DNA from: Fomes fomentarius
Taxonomy: Eukaryota > Basidiomycota > Agaricomycetes > Polyporales > Polyporaceae
Assembly (NCBI GenBank): GCA_022606135.1
Contig: JABYQN010000014.1
Span: 310,001 to 374,000, forward strand
DNA: 64,000 bases
Direction: 5' to 3'
The notes beneath the pieces are model-generated. The model was not told the origin of the DNA, ran no database searches, and saw only the letters and a list, made by a program, of their open reading frames with translations. The stretch's first letter is position 1, and every line of letters begins with the position of its first letter. Positions 24,101 to 34,355 of the stretch are shown in pieces. Position numbers and translations under genes: made by a program.

Positions 24101-24796
24101 AAAAACGGCTGCTCAGGTGAGTCAATACATACCGATGACAGCCATACCCTGGAAATTGGAGGCGGCCAGTAGGACGGGCGGCGTGCGTGCATCTCCGACG
24201 AATTGAGTGTAGTAGTACGCACTGTATAGTTGGGCATGCGGTGAGAAAATCATGGGGTAGGTTGAGCGGACAAGAACTTACATGAGCGGGCTGGAGACCT
24301 TGTAAGTTCTGCAAAAATATCGGAGTGAGTCTCGGTAGGAGTGAGTCTCGGGAATCATTTCGAGACAAGTGAAGATAGCGAAGATACGCCTGACGCACCC
24401 CTTGGGAAAGTACACTATGGCCGGGGATGTTGTGGTAGAGTCACAACCACCGCCGCCGCACCGGTTGCCGGTCGATATGGCGTTGCTGGACGAGTGGAAT
24501 GTAAGCGAACATGGTCAGATGGCACAAGAGGAATCGTACTTGATTGCAGCGGTGTCGTCTGCAACACCGTCGCCGACAGCACCAAAGTCCTTGACGTTGC
24601 GGAAGACCTGGTAGCTGGAGGGCGAAGGGTTGAAGGCGGCGATGCCCTGGTGCTTGATGTTCTGGAGCCAGTAGGGGTCCCCAGCGGAAGCATTGCCCTG
24701 GAGGGTACCGGAGCAAGCGGCGGTCGACTGTCCAAGGACAGGTCGGGCGACGGACGCGACAGCTGCGACGAATGAGAAGATGTCGAGAACACGCAT
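21111..24796 (-). CDS. Glycoside hydrolase family 55 (exo-beta-1,3-glucanase type), secreted
   Basis: The protein opens with a signal peptide (MRVLDIFSFVAAVASVARPV, cleavage near LGQ) and then YWLQNIKHQGIAAFNPSPS and FRNVKDFGAVGDGVADDTAA, the first pectate-lyase-3 type beta-helix repeat typical of GH55. The matching second repeat, VRDQGAKGDGKTDDTAALQA, lies near 22600. At least a dozen short exons connect them, for example the parts coding NNFFRSVRNFVIDLRQMP (~23880), FTVRNVTMNNCDT (~23390) and QSSDIVIFG (~21440). The last exon ends at 21111 with VSPNGFAYTATSWSR. No stop or frameshift is apparent, so the gene looks intact. The likely role is cleavage of beta-1,3-glucan outside the cell, for wall remodelling or feeding. 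A TATA-like element (tatataac on the coding strand) lies about 65 bp upstream of the ATG. Confidence 0.
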
Positions 24797-27650
24797 GGCG
24801 GGCGAGAGTCGACAGTCGACGAGGGGCGTCGATAGAGAGAGTCAGCGCAGATGGAGGAGGTTATATACATACGATTCACGAGCACGAGGGCGGCGGAGGG
24901 CCCGGCACCGCGTGTAACATGCATAGGGATCGGGTACAAATGAAGTCAAGCGAGAATAGTCACGGAGAGACGGGGGATACGTACTATAGGGCTGCTGGGA
25001 CGGAGATGCAGACATTGTGCCAACCTTGTCCCGGATGCGATGTAACAGTCGCGATCCGAAAGAGCGGGGTGGGCAATCACTAGGCGAAGAAGCTGGGGTA
25101 GCGTGATTGCTGGGCAAGCTGGGATCCATATGCTCTGCGCGCTCGGTTTCCACGCGGAATGCGAGCAACGAGGACGACGGGTACTGGCGAGAACTATTAC
25201 TAGTTACGGGCAGCAGGAGCGTGTGCTGGCCGTTTGGAATCAGACATCAAACTGTCCAGTAAGCTCTGGGTAAGCTCTGACCACGGTGGCGCAGCATTCA
25301 AATCTCCTATAGTAGACGCTTGATCATGATATATCCCTATCCAGATGACCTTTTACTCTGCTTGTCGTTTGCTGATACATAATGGTCTGAAGACTCTGAA
25401 CTGACTTGCTGCCGAGGCCTGGGGCTCCCCTTGGAGGCCTGTCTCGCTGGACATCATCTAGTCAGACTTGGATCGGTGAAGCGCTTCAAGCTGTCTTCTG
25501 TTCCTTGCTCTCAGCTGTAGTCCGCATTGCGGCCGCATCCATTGAGGCACATAACGTAAGTCGAGAACGCTTGCACCTCCTTCCATGCACCGGCACTTTG
25601 TGGTCATCATTCAACAGTGGTTTTCGGCGTGTGTCAAAGGGTGTTCGACCTCATCGTTTGGCTAGCCTCTTGCCTCTTGCCTCTTGCAATTTACAGCAAT
25701 TCCTTTGCACATCTTGTTATAAGGCCTAGCCCGGAGTATACTTCGCGCAAGGTCCGAACAGCATCCTTGATCAATGTTCAAACTTCAAACGTTTGCCTCT
25801 GACACGATACTTGCGGACTGACCATTCCGTACACCTCGCCAGACCTCGCTGCGACCGCAATCTACACATCCCTCCCACGCCCCTTGCGAAAACCCACGAG
25901 CTTAAAGTGACATGTGATTCCTCGCTGGCATGCATATCGATACCGCGGCGATGGAGATAAGTGCTTAGGGGTCGGCGGGCAATGCAGTGGCACTGGCACT
26001 GATAGTTTATAGGACACGAATGTAATGATGCACAAGGTCTGTCGACGTCACGCGGGGATGTCCATATCACACACACTAGGACCATATGTACGCGCCCAGC
26101 AACTGAGCAACCGCGATTCGGATATGCTCAGAATCAAGGGAGCATCGTGTTCCGAACGCTCACTGATGACGATGACGTCCACCCCAGTTTCTTCTCTCTC
26201 TTCCGCCCATGCGGACACACTCGCGTCCCTCATGTCACCAACGCGCACATGAGCATGCGCAGTCAGCCTGCCCTTCCCAACCAACAAAACATTTAGCGCT
26301 GGCGGGCTCAAGATGTTGCGAACCGATTCGGTCAGTTCTCGGAGCAATACCCTGGAAACACATGTGAGTAGGTGTATGCCCGACATTTATGTGCGCAGCA
26401 ACTAATAAGTATTCGAAAGTTGCCCCTACAGCTGGTTGCGATTGTGGTGGCCGAGCGCCGAACTGCACAGCACACTTTGCTTACGAAATATTCGAAAAAT
26501 ATATGGGAGGTCATTTCACATTCTCACCTCGAGTGGCCAACAGAAATCACTGGGAGGTATGGGTGAGCACACTGAGCCATTTTCAAGCCTCACGAGGGAC
26601 ACAAATTCACTCTTTGGCCTTACCTCAGTGCTCACGTCATCGGGTGCCAAAGGGCGACATCTTTCAGCAAGGCATTAGAAACCCAGAATCACTCGTAGAC
26701 TAAATAAGATTGATATAGAAGGTAGGGAGTGTGTATATAGTTTGCTGGAGAGCTTTAGGATGAAGAGAGGAGGTTCCTGTAGACGGATCTTCGTCAAAAC
26801 TTAGGGATCTTTCCTAGATGATCTAGTGTCTGTAACTCACAAAACCAAGCATCTATGTAGATTCACAAGGTACAGGTATGCTCGTAGCAGTGTTTATAAC
26901 TAGTCTCAGAGCAAGGTGTGCAGCAGCAAGAGCACAGTCGATTTCTCTGAATTCCTGACTTTTTCGCGTCGAAAGTGCACGCGCGTCAGTCGGAGATGAT
27001 CGGCCACCAATTCTTGAAACAGCTGTATCATGTGAGGTCAGTGTCGTTGACATAGACTTCCAAAGTCGGAACCATCAGACGCCGATGAGAGCACGTCTTC
27101 AGCACGAGGTCATATTCACGTCTTGTGGCTTAACCACAGTGGTTCAAGTAGCTCTTCCAGATACGTATTATGGGTGGAAACTTGAGAGGAAGGTCGGCTT
27201 CCATAAACGGTAATTGGGGGCCTATCCACGGAGTTGGAGAACCCTTCTCAAGAAACTCCTGGCAGAAGTGTACCCTAGAGTTATGAACGTCGATATTCCT
27301 CCTTTTTGTGCCAATCTACCTACCTGTCAAATTGGGATGGCCGCCGCCGGTTCGAACAGCACCAATGATCATGTGACGGACGCTCAGGCTTTGTGCCAGC
27401 GAATCGCTGTAGATCCGGAGGCTTGCGTGTTGTACTTGGGTATGTATTCTTGACTCTTGGGTGGGTGCTCTAGTGGTCGATGAATGCGGCTCCTGACGAA
27501 CCGTACTAACGTGAGGACTCGGAATTGCTGCCTGCGCATGATCCTCGAAGACTTAGAATCTAGTACTCAGTGCCTACTAGCTCTACCCTTCATCTCCCCT
27601 ACTCTCACAGACCACCCCTTCTGTTTCACAGCAAGCTGCGTCCCTGATCG
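24797..27650. other. Gene-poor region
   Basis: No confident gene. The best candidate is a leftward frame at 26386-26048 with coherent composition (LNVLLVGKGRLTAHAHVRVG ... ETGVDVIVISERSEHDAPL), possibly an exon of a decayed gene; I do not recognise it. A short + frame at 27214-27453 (VDIPPFCANLPTCQIGMAAA) is of unknown value. The remainder looks like intergenic or relic DNA. Confidence 0.
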
Positions 27651-27659
27651 GAGCTAGTA

Positions 27660-28420
27660 TTGCTGCACATTTCTCCCGAAGCGTGGCGGAGGGTGTGTGG
27701 GAGAGAACGTCCTTGGCTTCTCCTGTGGCGACGTCTTTCAAGACGAGGTAGTCAGACAAGTCGATTGAACAGGACTGTTTCTCAACGCTTGATCATCGCG
27801 CTCAGCCAGACTGCGTCTACTTGGAGAGACTCTGGGCAACCGACTCGGAGACAGCTCCACCTGCAATGGTAACTCACCATCGATTATCCACTGGAGCCGC
27901 GCGTACAGTAAGGACTGCACATAGTGCGACAATGCAGAGCAGAATAACTCGTGACATGCTTCAACTGGTGATAGCGCGGAAAAGTGTTGAGGTGTTGAGT
28001 GCCAAGACGTTCTGCTCACTCTCCACAAGCATGTAGTACTAGCCTGGTGGTAGTATGAGTGATCATGAATTTTGGGTATCTTAGCGCACACTGTGTCAAG
28101 ATGGCCAGACATAGCTCACCTCGATGGGCCGAGAGCAGCTTGATTCACTCACCTGCAATTTCTTAGACCGATTATCGAACAAGTACTGGTACTTAATCGC
28201 AAGTTTAACTGGATCTTGAAGCTTGAAGGTCGGGCTGAGACTTGCCAATGCCAATATGTCAGATAGCGCCCGCGGACAGCCGGACCGAGTTTCAAATTCG
28301 TCCCTTGACGCCGGGAGTTGAGTCCTACTGAGCGCTGAGATTTGGTTGGCCCAGTCTTGACGCTTTGATTGTTCTACCTGAACCTGAGTCGTGTTGTCGT
28401 GGCTCGTCAAATTCTACACA
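27660..28420. pseudogene. Decayed gene relic, left copy of the duplicated block
   Basis: Short coding-like pieces in different frames (CGDVFQDEVVRQVD and LDHRAQPDCVYLERLWATDS on +; AIKYQYLFDNRSKKLQ on -) are interrupted by stops. The nucleotide sequence at 27716-27910 matches the reverse complement of about 43650-43830 (shared ctggagccgcgcgtaca and acgtctttc.agacgaggt). Sequence at 28320-28405 likewise matches 43168-43265 inverted. The original product is unknown. Its value is as a marker for the outer end of the inverted duplication. Confidence 0.
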
Positions 28421-28509
28421 GTAGGAAAGACTTACTACGCGAGCCTTCGTAGGAATGGTGGACAAAGAATCGTCCGTACGTGCCCGTCACGGTGCTTGGT
28501 CGCGGGCGG

Positions 28510-28600
28510 AGGTATAGCAACCGTAGAGTCACTTTGAGACATCTTTCAGGTAAGTAAATGCTATTGTGGCCAAGAGGACTGGGTGACGAGTCTCACAGTT
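28510..28600 (+). repeat. Dispersed repeat shared with 43085-43175
   Basis: gagtcactttgagaca plus flanking sequence (gcttggt...gaggtat upstream; ttgtggc.aagaggactgg downstream) is shared with about 43085-43175 in the same orientation, although the DNA on both sides is inverted between the two loci. A small local inversion or an independent repeat would explain this. Confidence 0.
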
Positions 28601-28742
28601 TGCAGAAAAGAAAGTGTCCCGCACCCTGCGGACAGCTTCCCGCCTGGTATTTCGATATTCGCCACGAGCTCACCTACCCAGGCGATAAGCCGTACAACTA
28701 CGCCGACCTTTTACAGCAGAGTCTCATCCATCGCGGGAGGAA

Positions 28743-29015
28743 TTGTGCCTACGGTCGTCAACGGCCACCCACCTCGAGGAGAACTGTGGCTTCCGCCTTC
28801 ACATTGAATGCCCCACCCGCAAAGACTATCAGATCATCGTTGCACTTTACTCGAACGAAACAGGTGCGGTCATGGACGGCGTTCTCAAACGATTGAAGGT
28901 AGACCCCTTTGACGAGGCCGTGAAGGCCCTGCATTACGCGATGAACGAGGAGGGGAACAGGATCCGCTTGCTGTGGTGGCATTGCCGTGATGTATACGCG
29001 ATGTGTTCTCAGTGA
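28743..29015 (+). CDS. Possible small hypothetical protein or exon
   Basis: The frame reads LEENCGFRLHIECPTRKDYQ ... VMDGVLKRLKVDPFDEAVKA ... NRIRLLWWHCRDVYAM, which has amino-acid composition of a folded protein. No ATG sits at its front, so it is probably an internal exon. Upstream sequence near 28640-28720 (PAWYFDIRHELTYPGDKPYN) could be another exon in a different frame. No family was recognised. It lies inside the region affected by the segmental duplication, so it may be a relic. Confidence 0.
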   Translation: MCLRSSTATHLEENCGFRLHIECPTRKDYQIIVALYSNETGAVMDGVLKRLKVDPFDEAVKALHYAMNEEGNRIRLLWWHCRDVYAMCSQ

Positions 29016-29315
29016 CTGTGGTGACCTGGCAAGCCTCTGAGATAATCTCTCTCCCCTACATCGTCGTTAGGAATCTAGGATGGCCACTGACGCGTATTAG
29101 ACGCTCATCGCCTGCACATCGTTACGAAGTTGGCTGGGCCGCTTACGGATCTGTCTATCGTCAGCCTCACTCCCTCGTGAATGAGCTACAGGTCCTCAGA
29201 ACACCGTTCTATCCCACCCTACCCTTTCACGGACAGTCAACATAGACAGTGGCAAGTCAGTTTCATTCTCTTGATCCTGCAAATTTGTGGTGTTGACGCA
29301 TTGATGTTCCCCCAG

Positions 29316-31439
29316 ATGCATGCAGTAACGCTTCGACGTCCCTTACGCCTGCACCTGGTATGCCTGGCTGTGGTCATGACTGGTCATGTTTACAGCCACC
29401 CAACTGGAGTTCCTTCTGCCCCTCGCCCCACCTTACGCGAGCGACAGGACACAGTAACGGGGACGTCAACTTTCAACTGGTGGCCATATCCGTCTTGGGG
29501 CGCCTGGGGACCATCTACTGTCGCTCTGTTGACTTCGACCTTACCACCTACCGCAACATCTGACATCTCCGCTCTACTCACTGAAGCCGTCGATTCCACC
29601 ACTCTCTCCGTTGCCAGTACTCTGGCCCCCTCCACGACCGTTTCATCCTCGACACTCTCAACAGAGGCGTCGCCCACCGTGTCAGCCTCCCTTGTCCAGA
29701 TCAATGCGCTACCTCCTGTAAGCAGCGAGTCCTCTATCACTCGCGCACGCTCCCGTGCAGCTGCAAACAATAGCGCTGGTGGCTTCGACATCGTCTATCT
29801 GTCTCCGCTATTCGGTGTTCTGGGCGCTATCGCTGGAGCTCTCTTGACCTGGCTGGTCTACCGGTATCGCCATACTCGCCGCCTCCGCTCCCGGGAATCT
29901 GTTCTCATCCCCGGGCCAGCCTACACGCCGCCAACCCAATTCAGGCGAAGAGGGCCTGCTTCTGAAACACCTGTTGCGTTCGAGGATGGCGAGGCACGTC
30001 CGTCTATCGCTAGCACGCGGCCGCTGCTGTCCACGACCCCGGAAGCACAGAAGAAGAGTACCTGGCCAGGACGCGCACGTAGCCAGGCTTCGACTGCGTC
30101 TCGTCAGCCATCGGTTAGGGCAGTGGCTGACGTTACTGAGGGCGACCCCTTCCTCGACCCCTCCTCCCCAGCGGGCACTCCTACAGCTGCGCGACAGGGA
30201 ACGAACGTCTCAGCTTACTCTCGTGAAGTCACTCCTACACGCTGTTATGCTCTCAGTGACGCAGACAATGCCACTCCTCGTGAATTCCTTCGTGGCAACT
30301 CCATTAGACGAAGTATCTGGGAACGTCTGCGATCCGGCAGCTTGCGTCATGCTGGTACTGGGGCCTACCTGGAAGAAGTCGACGGTGCTGACGGCGAGTC
30401 TAGTACCAACCAACGCCATCGCCGCGGGCACAAGCGCGTCGACTCGGATGGCACCGTGGACACTGCTACAGTCGGAGAACAAACTCCTTCCCGTCGGCCG
30501 TCGCTTCAAAGCGCTCGCTCGAGCATGGTGACATCACCCCCTGGCTTCCGCATCCTCGTCGAAGACCCTGAGTCTGGAGCTCTGCTCGAAGAAGACGAAG
30601 CACTCAGCCCGAAGAGTTCGCCCACCCCGCATCGGAAGCGGCGTCAGACAGACAAATACACGCCCGCTCACAAGCGACGGAGCCCCGAGAAGCGTAATTC
30701 TCCCTCTGCTTCCCCGTCCAAGGCCGCTGGAGGTATCTCACCTCAAGGCGACAATACGAGCGCGCGTCTCGGATTGTCTCGGGTCGACTCTTCCATCCTT
30801 CCTATGAGCCCGCCGATGGTCACGTCGCCCCCGCTCGAGTCGCAGTTGTTCTTTGGCTCGACCACCTCTCTTGACCTCCGCGCTGCTACCCCAGCTCAGG
30901 TGGCGAGCACACCACGGATTCCGGCGCCTGCCTCAGCGGTCAAGGACCAAGAGAAGCACAACAAGCTAAGAACACAGCGCTCTCCTTCCCCTCTACCCTT
31001 CCCGTCTACGGCCAGCACCTCGCCGTACCGCGGACGGCTCAAGAAGTCGCCGACGAAGCAGGCTCGGACCCAGACCCACCTTCATCCCCACCACATTGTC
31101 CTCCGGCCGCAGGCGGAGCGCAGCGACAGTGGATCCTCGAGCGAGTCGTCGTACTCGTTCATCTCTGGCCTCAGCAAGAACAGTACAGCGGTAGGCATCG
31201 GGGCCGAGTCTGGGAAGGCGCGCGGGACGCCGGCGGAGCGGTACCTCGCGCGGAAGACGGCGCTGAGCAAGGTGGACGAGATCTTGTTGCGGAGCTGGAG
31301 CGAGAGGCAGCTGGCGGGCGAGGTGGGTTCAGGGAGCCCGAACAACTTTGGGGCGACATTGGCCGTGTCGAACGTCGGAGAGGAGGAAGAGGGGATGGGC
31401 ATGGGCATCGAGCAGAGGCTGGCGGCGTTTAGGGGGTAG
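29316..31439 (+). CDS. Secreted-face Ser/Thr-rich single-pass membrane protein
   Basis: The ATG at 29316 is chosen because it starts a clear signal peptide (MHAVTLRRPLRLHLVCLAVV); the same frame is open upstream without an obvious better start. The product is 707 residues from one exon. Residues ~30-155 are Ser/Thr-rich, fit for O-glycosylation. Residues ~160-182 (LFGVLGAIAGALLTWLVY) are a single membrane span followed by a basic YRYRHTRRLRSRES stop-transfer. The ~520-residue cytoplasmic tail is Ser/Pro/Arg-rich and disordered, ending IEQRLAAFRG. The layout is that of wall-stress sensor-like or mucin-like fungal proteins, but no named family is certain. Its 3' end and tail are duplicated as a fragment at 42227-42690. 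It is convergent with the F-box gene 107 bp away. Confidence 0.
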   Translation: MHAVTLRRPLRLHLVCLAVVMTGHVYSHPTGVPSAPRPTLRERQDTVTGTSTFNWWPYPSWGAWGPSTVALLTSTLPPTATSDISALLTEAVDSTTLSVASTLAPSTTVSSSTLSTEASPTVSASLVQINALPPVSSESSITRARSRAAANNSAGGFDIVYLSPLFGVLGAIAGALLTWLVYRYRHTRRLRSRESVLIPGPAYTPPTQFRRRGPASETPVAFEDGEARPSIASTRPLLSTTPEAQKKSTWPGRARSQASTASRQPSVRAVADVTEGDPFLDPSSPAGTPTAARQGTNVSAYSREVTPTRCYALSDADNATPREFLRGNSIRRSIWERLRSGSLRHAGTGAYLEEVDGADGESSTNQRHRRGHKRVDSDGTVDTATVGEQTPSRRPSLQSARSSMVTSPPGFRILVEDPESGALLEEDEALSPKSSPTPHRKRRQTDKYTPAHKRRSPEKRNSPSASPSKAAGGISPQGDNTSARLGLSRVDSSILPMSPPMVTSPPLESQLFFGSTTSLDLRAATPAQVASTPRIPAPASAVKDQEKHNKLRTQRSPSPLPFPSTASTSPYRGRLKKSPTKQARTQTHLHPHHIVLRPQAERSDSGSSSESSYSFISGLSKNSTAVGIGAESGKARGTPAERYLARKTALSKVDEILLRSWSERQLAGEVGSGSPNNFGATLAVSNVGEEEEGMGMGIEQRLAAFRG

Positions 31440-31546
31440 TCGTGAGCGATCGTGATGCTGCGTTGGTGTATCCGAAGTTGGCCAATCGTTTGAGTGGGTG
31501 GAATAATGTCATTGATTGGCAGATTCGAGATACTGAGACAGAAGGT

Positions 31547-33196
31547 CTAGAGAGTGCTATCATGTGCGCTCGGTTCACCATTGAAAGTCCAACTCTCTGG
31601 GCGCTCACAATCTATGTAAACGACAGAACCGTCCACCACTTCCTTGAGCTCGTCTACGAGTGTGTCGTGCATCCCATTGCTTTCAGCGTCGTGTCTCCGA
31701 TCGAACAGTTCTAGCTGTACCCTTTCGACCCTAGCTCCATGCCCGGCTCGGTATCGGAGACAAGCTGCGATGGTTCGGAGGAGGGAGTGGCTCCAATGGC
31801 CCTCGGTGAAATGCAAGTGGCGTAGATGGGGGACCAGGACGCCCGGCTCCGTGCTCGTGGGCCCAGTGTCTAACCTCGAGAGAACGACAAAGAGCTCCTC
31901 GAGCTCCCACTCAGGGCTCGTGAGTCCAGGTCTGCTCTCGAATGTGAGCGAGGTCATTCCGGGGAAAGTACGGAAGAGTGTTGCCCAGGACTCTTCCGTT
32001 CTATGCATAGCCCCGATAACGAACTTGCGCAAGGGCGCTCGGGCCGCAAGCGTGCAGAACTCGCCCAGTGCACTGTTTCGATTGTATTCGCCATCGTACG
32101 TGAACGCGGGACCCTCGAGTGAGAATCGGAAGTTCCCTTGGCGCACGTCTAAGTCGGGAGCCTCGGGATAGCACTCAAACGTGGTTCCCCAGATTTTGGC
32201 GTATGTTGCGGCATAGATCATCGGCAGGCGGTCGGGATCTTGGGGTATGGTACCCAGGTATCCGCTCCCCCAAGACGGAACGATAGAGCAGAGGTCGACC
32301 TGTGCGTCTACAGGGAGAGTGAGGTGGGAAAGAAGGTAGTAGAGGTCCGGGTTGAAGTCCTCCGTGGGCTCACAACAAATGGCCAAGGCCTCGATGTTCG
32401 GAAGAGAGATGACAGGTCCGGAGATGTCTCGTTCCCCGGTGTCAAGACTGTAGGTATGGAATGGGAGCGCGTAGTGGATGTCGAGCACTTCGAGAGCCTG
32501 ACAAGCATTGAGCGCATGCAGGAACTCTCGAAGCGACATCATCTCCTTCAATGATCCAGGATCCCAGTCTTGCAGGTGCAGCTCACGAAGTCCATGGACA
32601 ACCGGAGACTTCCAATCGACTTGCGCGTACAAGAAACGGACGGTATGGAGCTCCGGAAGCACGAACTGCCCGTCGAAGTCGTTGAACGCGAGGGTTTGGT
32701 TAGGCGTCCCTTCTGCGTTGATGTTGAGCTCTGAGAGCATGGGCATGGAAGCCCGGAGAAGTTGCCTGACGAGCGGGAAGGTCTTCGTCCCAGTTTGGTT
32801 GACGGAAAGCGCGGTGATGCGATGAGCGTTTTTGATCAGCAATCCCCGAGCGGAGGGAAGCTTAGATGGACTGTGAATATACACCTCGATAGGTACGCCC
32901 TCTGACCGTTCAAAACATAGTCTGGTCCAGTTCATGTTGTTCTCGATGTGGATGCTTCGCCAGAGACTCGGGACGCCGCAGATCGTTTCGCGCCAGAGGC
33001 GGCAGACGTGAGTCAAAGGGGGCCATAGCATCGGTGTGACCTCGACCCACTGTCCGTTCAACGGAGAGGTTTCCTCGGTTGATGCTTTGACGATTTCGAA
33101 GACTTCAATAAGCAGTTCGGAAGGAAGGCGGTAGATCGGAAGGTTCAGATTCTGCATCGTCCTGTAACGACGCCTCGACATCCGAGAGTGATGCAT
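31547..33196 (-). CDS. F-box protein, copy 1
   Basis: A single-exon gene of 549 residues. The F-box is near the N-terminus (YRLPSELLIEVFEIVKAS ... THVCRLWRETICGVPSLWRS), followed by leucine-rich-repeat-like strands (HTVRFLYAQVDW, LRELHLQDWDPGS). Such proteins usually link substrates to an SCF ubiquitin ligase; the substrate is unknown. The start at 33196 is preferred over ATGs further upstream because copy 2 (40468-42126) begins at the same point (MHHSRMSRRRY versus MYHSRMSNRRY) and its upstream counterparts of those ATGs are mutated (ccatac for ccatgc). The two copies align over their full length with many conservative substitutions and both are open, so both may be functional. Agaricomycetes carry large F-box families, so duplication is common. 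Confidence 0.
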   Translation of the reverse strand: MHHSRMSRRRYRTMQNLNLPIYRLPSELLIEVFEIVKASTEETSPLNGQWVEVTPMLWPPLTHVCRLWRETICGVPSLWRSIHIENNMNWTRLCFERSEGVPIEVYIHSPSKLPSARGLLIKNAHRITALSVNQTGTKTFPLVRQLLRASMPMLSELNINAEGTPNQTLAFNDFDGQFVLPELHTVRFLYAQVDWKSPVVHGLRELHLQDWDPGSLKEMMSLREFLHALNACQALEVLDIHYALPFHTYSLDTGERDISGPVISLPNIEALAICCEPTEDFNPDLYYLLSHLTLPVDAQVDLCSIVPSWGSGYLGTIPQDPDRLPMIYAATYAKIWGTTFECYPEAPDLDVRQGNFRFSLEGPAFTYDGEYNRNSALGEFCTLAARAPLRKFVIGAMHRTEESWATLFRTFPGMTSLTFESRPGLTSPEWELEELFVVLSRLDTGPTSTEPGVLVPHLRHLHFTEGHWSHSLLRTIAACLRYRAGHGARVERVQLELFDRRHDAESNGMHDTLVDELKEVVDGSVVYIDCERPESWTFNGEPSAHDSTL

Positions 33197-33337
33197 CCCC
33201 TGCGTGAGACCCAGCAGCAGCTGCTCAGTGAGGGAGGCCATGAGCATGGAACAACAAGGCGGTCAATTGAAGGAAGACCCACTGGCCGAGTGTGAAAACG
33301 AGAACGCTGTAGCGGTGACTCATGGAGGCTGCCGCAA

Positions 33338-33348
33338 CTATATATATG
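33338..33348 (-). promoter_or_regulatory. TATA-like element of F-box copy 1
   Basis: On the coding strand the sequence is catatatatag, about 145 bp upstream of the F-box start at 33196. The corresponding position upstream of copy 2 carries tatatattta, and the DNA between TATA and ATG is conserved between copies (gcagcct, agtgggtcttcct, ccttgttg). Confidence 0.
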
Positions 33349-33449
33349 TCGATGGAACGCCACAAACCCACTCCTGGGCACCTACTAGCTTGTTTGTTCT
33401 CGATACAGAAAGAGATCCCCGAGCGTCGATCGTCTCCCGGACTTGATAA

Positions 33450-34355
33450 AGGTCCCAGTTACTTTGTTCGACTGTAGGGGCCGACGTCCGGCGAGTGCTG
33501 CCAGTGATATGCTTCTGCACTTGTGCGAGTCAGCCGAACTCAGTAAATATCGTAATAGGCGTACCATGTACTTAGGTGGTATCAATCCAAGCGAGGAGCT
33601 AGACGTTCGGTATGTTCCATTTGAAGGAAGCCCAGCGCTTGGTTTCTCCCGCTCGGCATTCGCGGCTCGGAGTCGGAACAGAAAACAATTGAGCGGAGAA
33701 CGGTTTGCCACTCAAATGCGACCGAGGTTGTTCGGAACAGAAGAAAGTCTCTAGATTTTCTCCGCTCAGATTGTTTCTCAGTTGTACCAGCAGTGTCATT
33801 ACTTGAGGACCAACAAAAGTGCGGCCCGGTGGATAAGTATATTCCCGCAATTGTCCGGTCAATGATTGCGCAACTGAGACAGGTAAGTATGAGCAAGTAT
33901 GGCGGCATTTTCTTCATCAGCAACACTGACTTGGACCTCCAACTTGAAACCATGGTGATTGCCTTGAATTCGTCCTTGTATTCTCGGTTCCTCTCAACAC
34001 TTTGACGATCTTTTCTTGCGCTAATGTCACATTTTCACATGCGCAATGTGTTGTCGAGAATACAATGCGCACTTGTATTGCACTGCCATCGCAGGATTCA
34101 ACTCGTTGCTCCGAGTCTGTAGGTATGATGTCCGGCTTCCGCCTTTTCCCAGTACAGGAGCGACAGGCTCGGACCAATCAGGATCCTTGATGACAATGTA
34201 ACGTCAATGTTTATGCGGGCGAAAGCCTGACGCTCTCATGGCGCAACATTCGACGTGATGTGCACGTGCCTACACACCGCTCAACTTTCAAGGACTTAAA
34301 GAAGCGCGAAACGAACTTCCAGTCTTCATCCCAACGTGCTCAGATCTCACCGAGG
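33450..34355. other. Intergenic region between F-box copy 1 and the sulfatase
   Basis: No convincing gene. The first part (to ~33490) still matches the outer end of the F-box copy 2 region. Near 33690-33775 there is a short imperfect inverted repeat (ttgagcggagaa / ttctccgctcag). Other frames look random. Confidence 0.

Noticed and set aside
24842..25168. Leftward 108-codon frame upstream of GH55
   Set aside because: Lies in the promoter side of GH55, no domain and weak composition.
27340..27365. tRNA-like ggttcgaa motif
   Set aside because: No cloverleaf stems could be formed around it; similar near-matches elsewhere also failed.
33582..33953. Leftward 123-codon frame
   Set aside because: No domain, Cys/Ser-rich random look, and overlaps a short inverted repeat.
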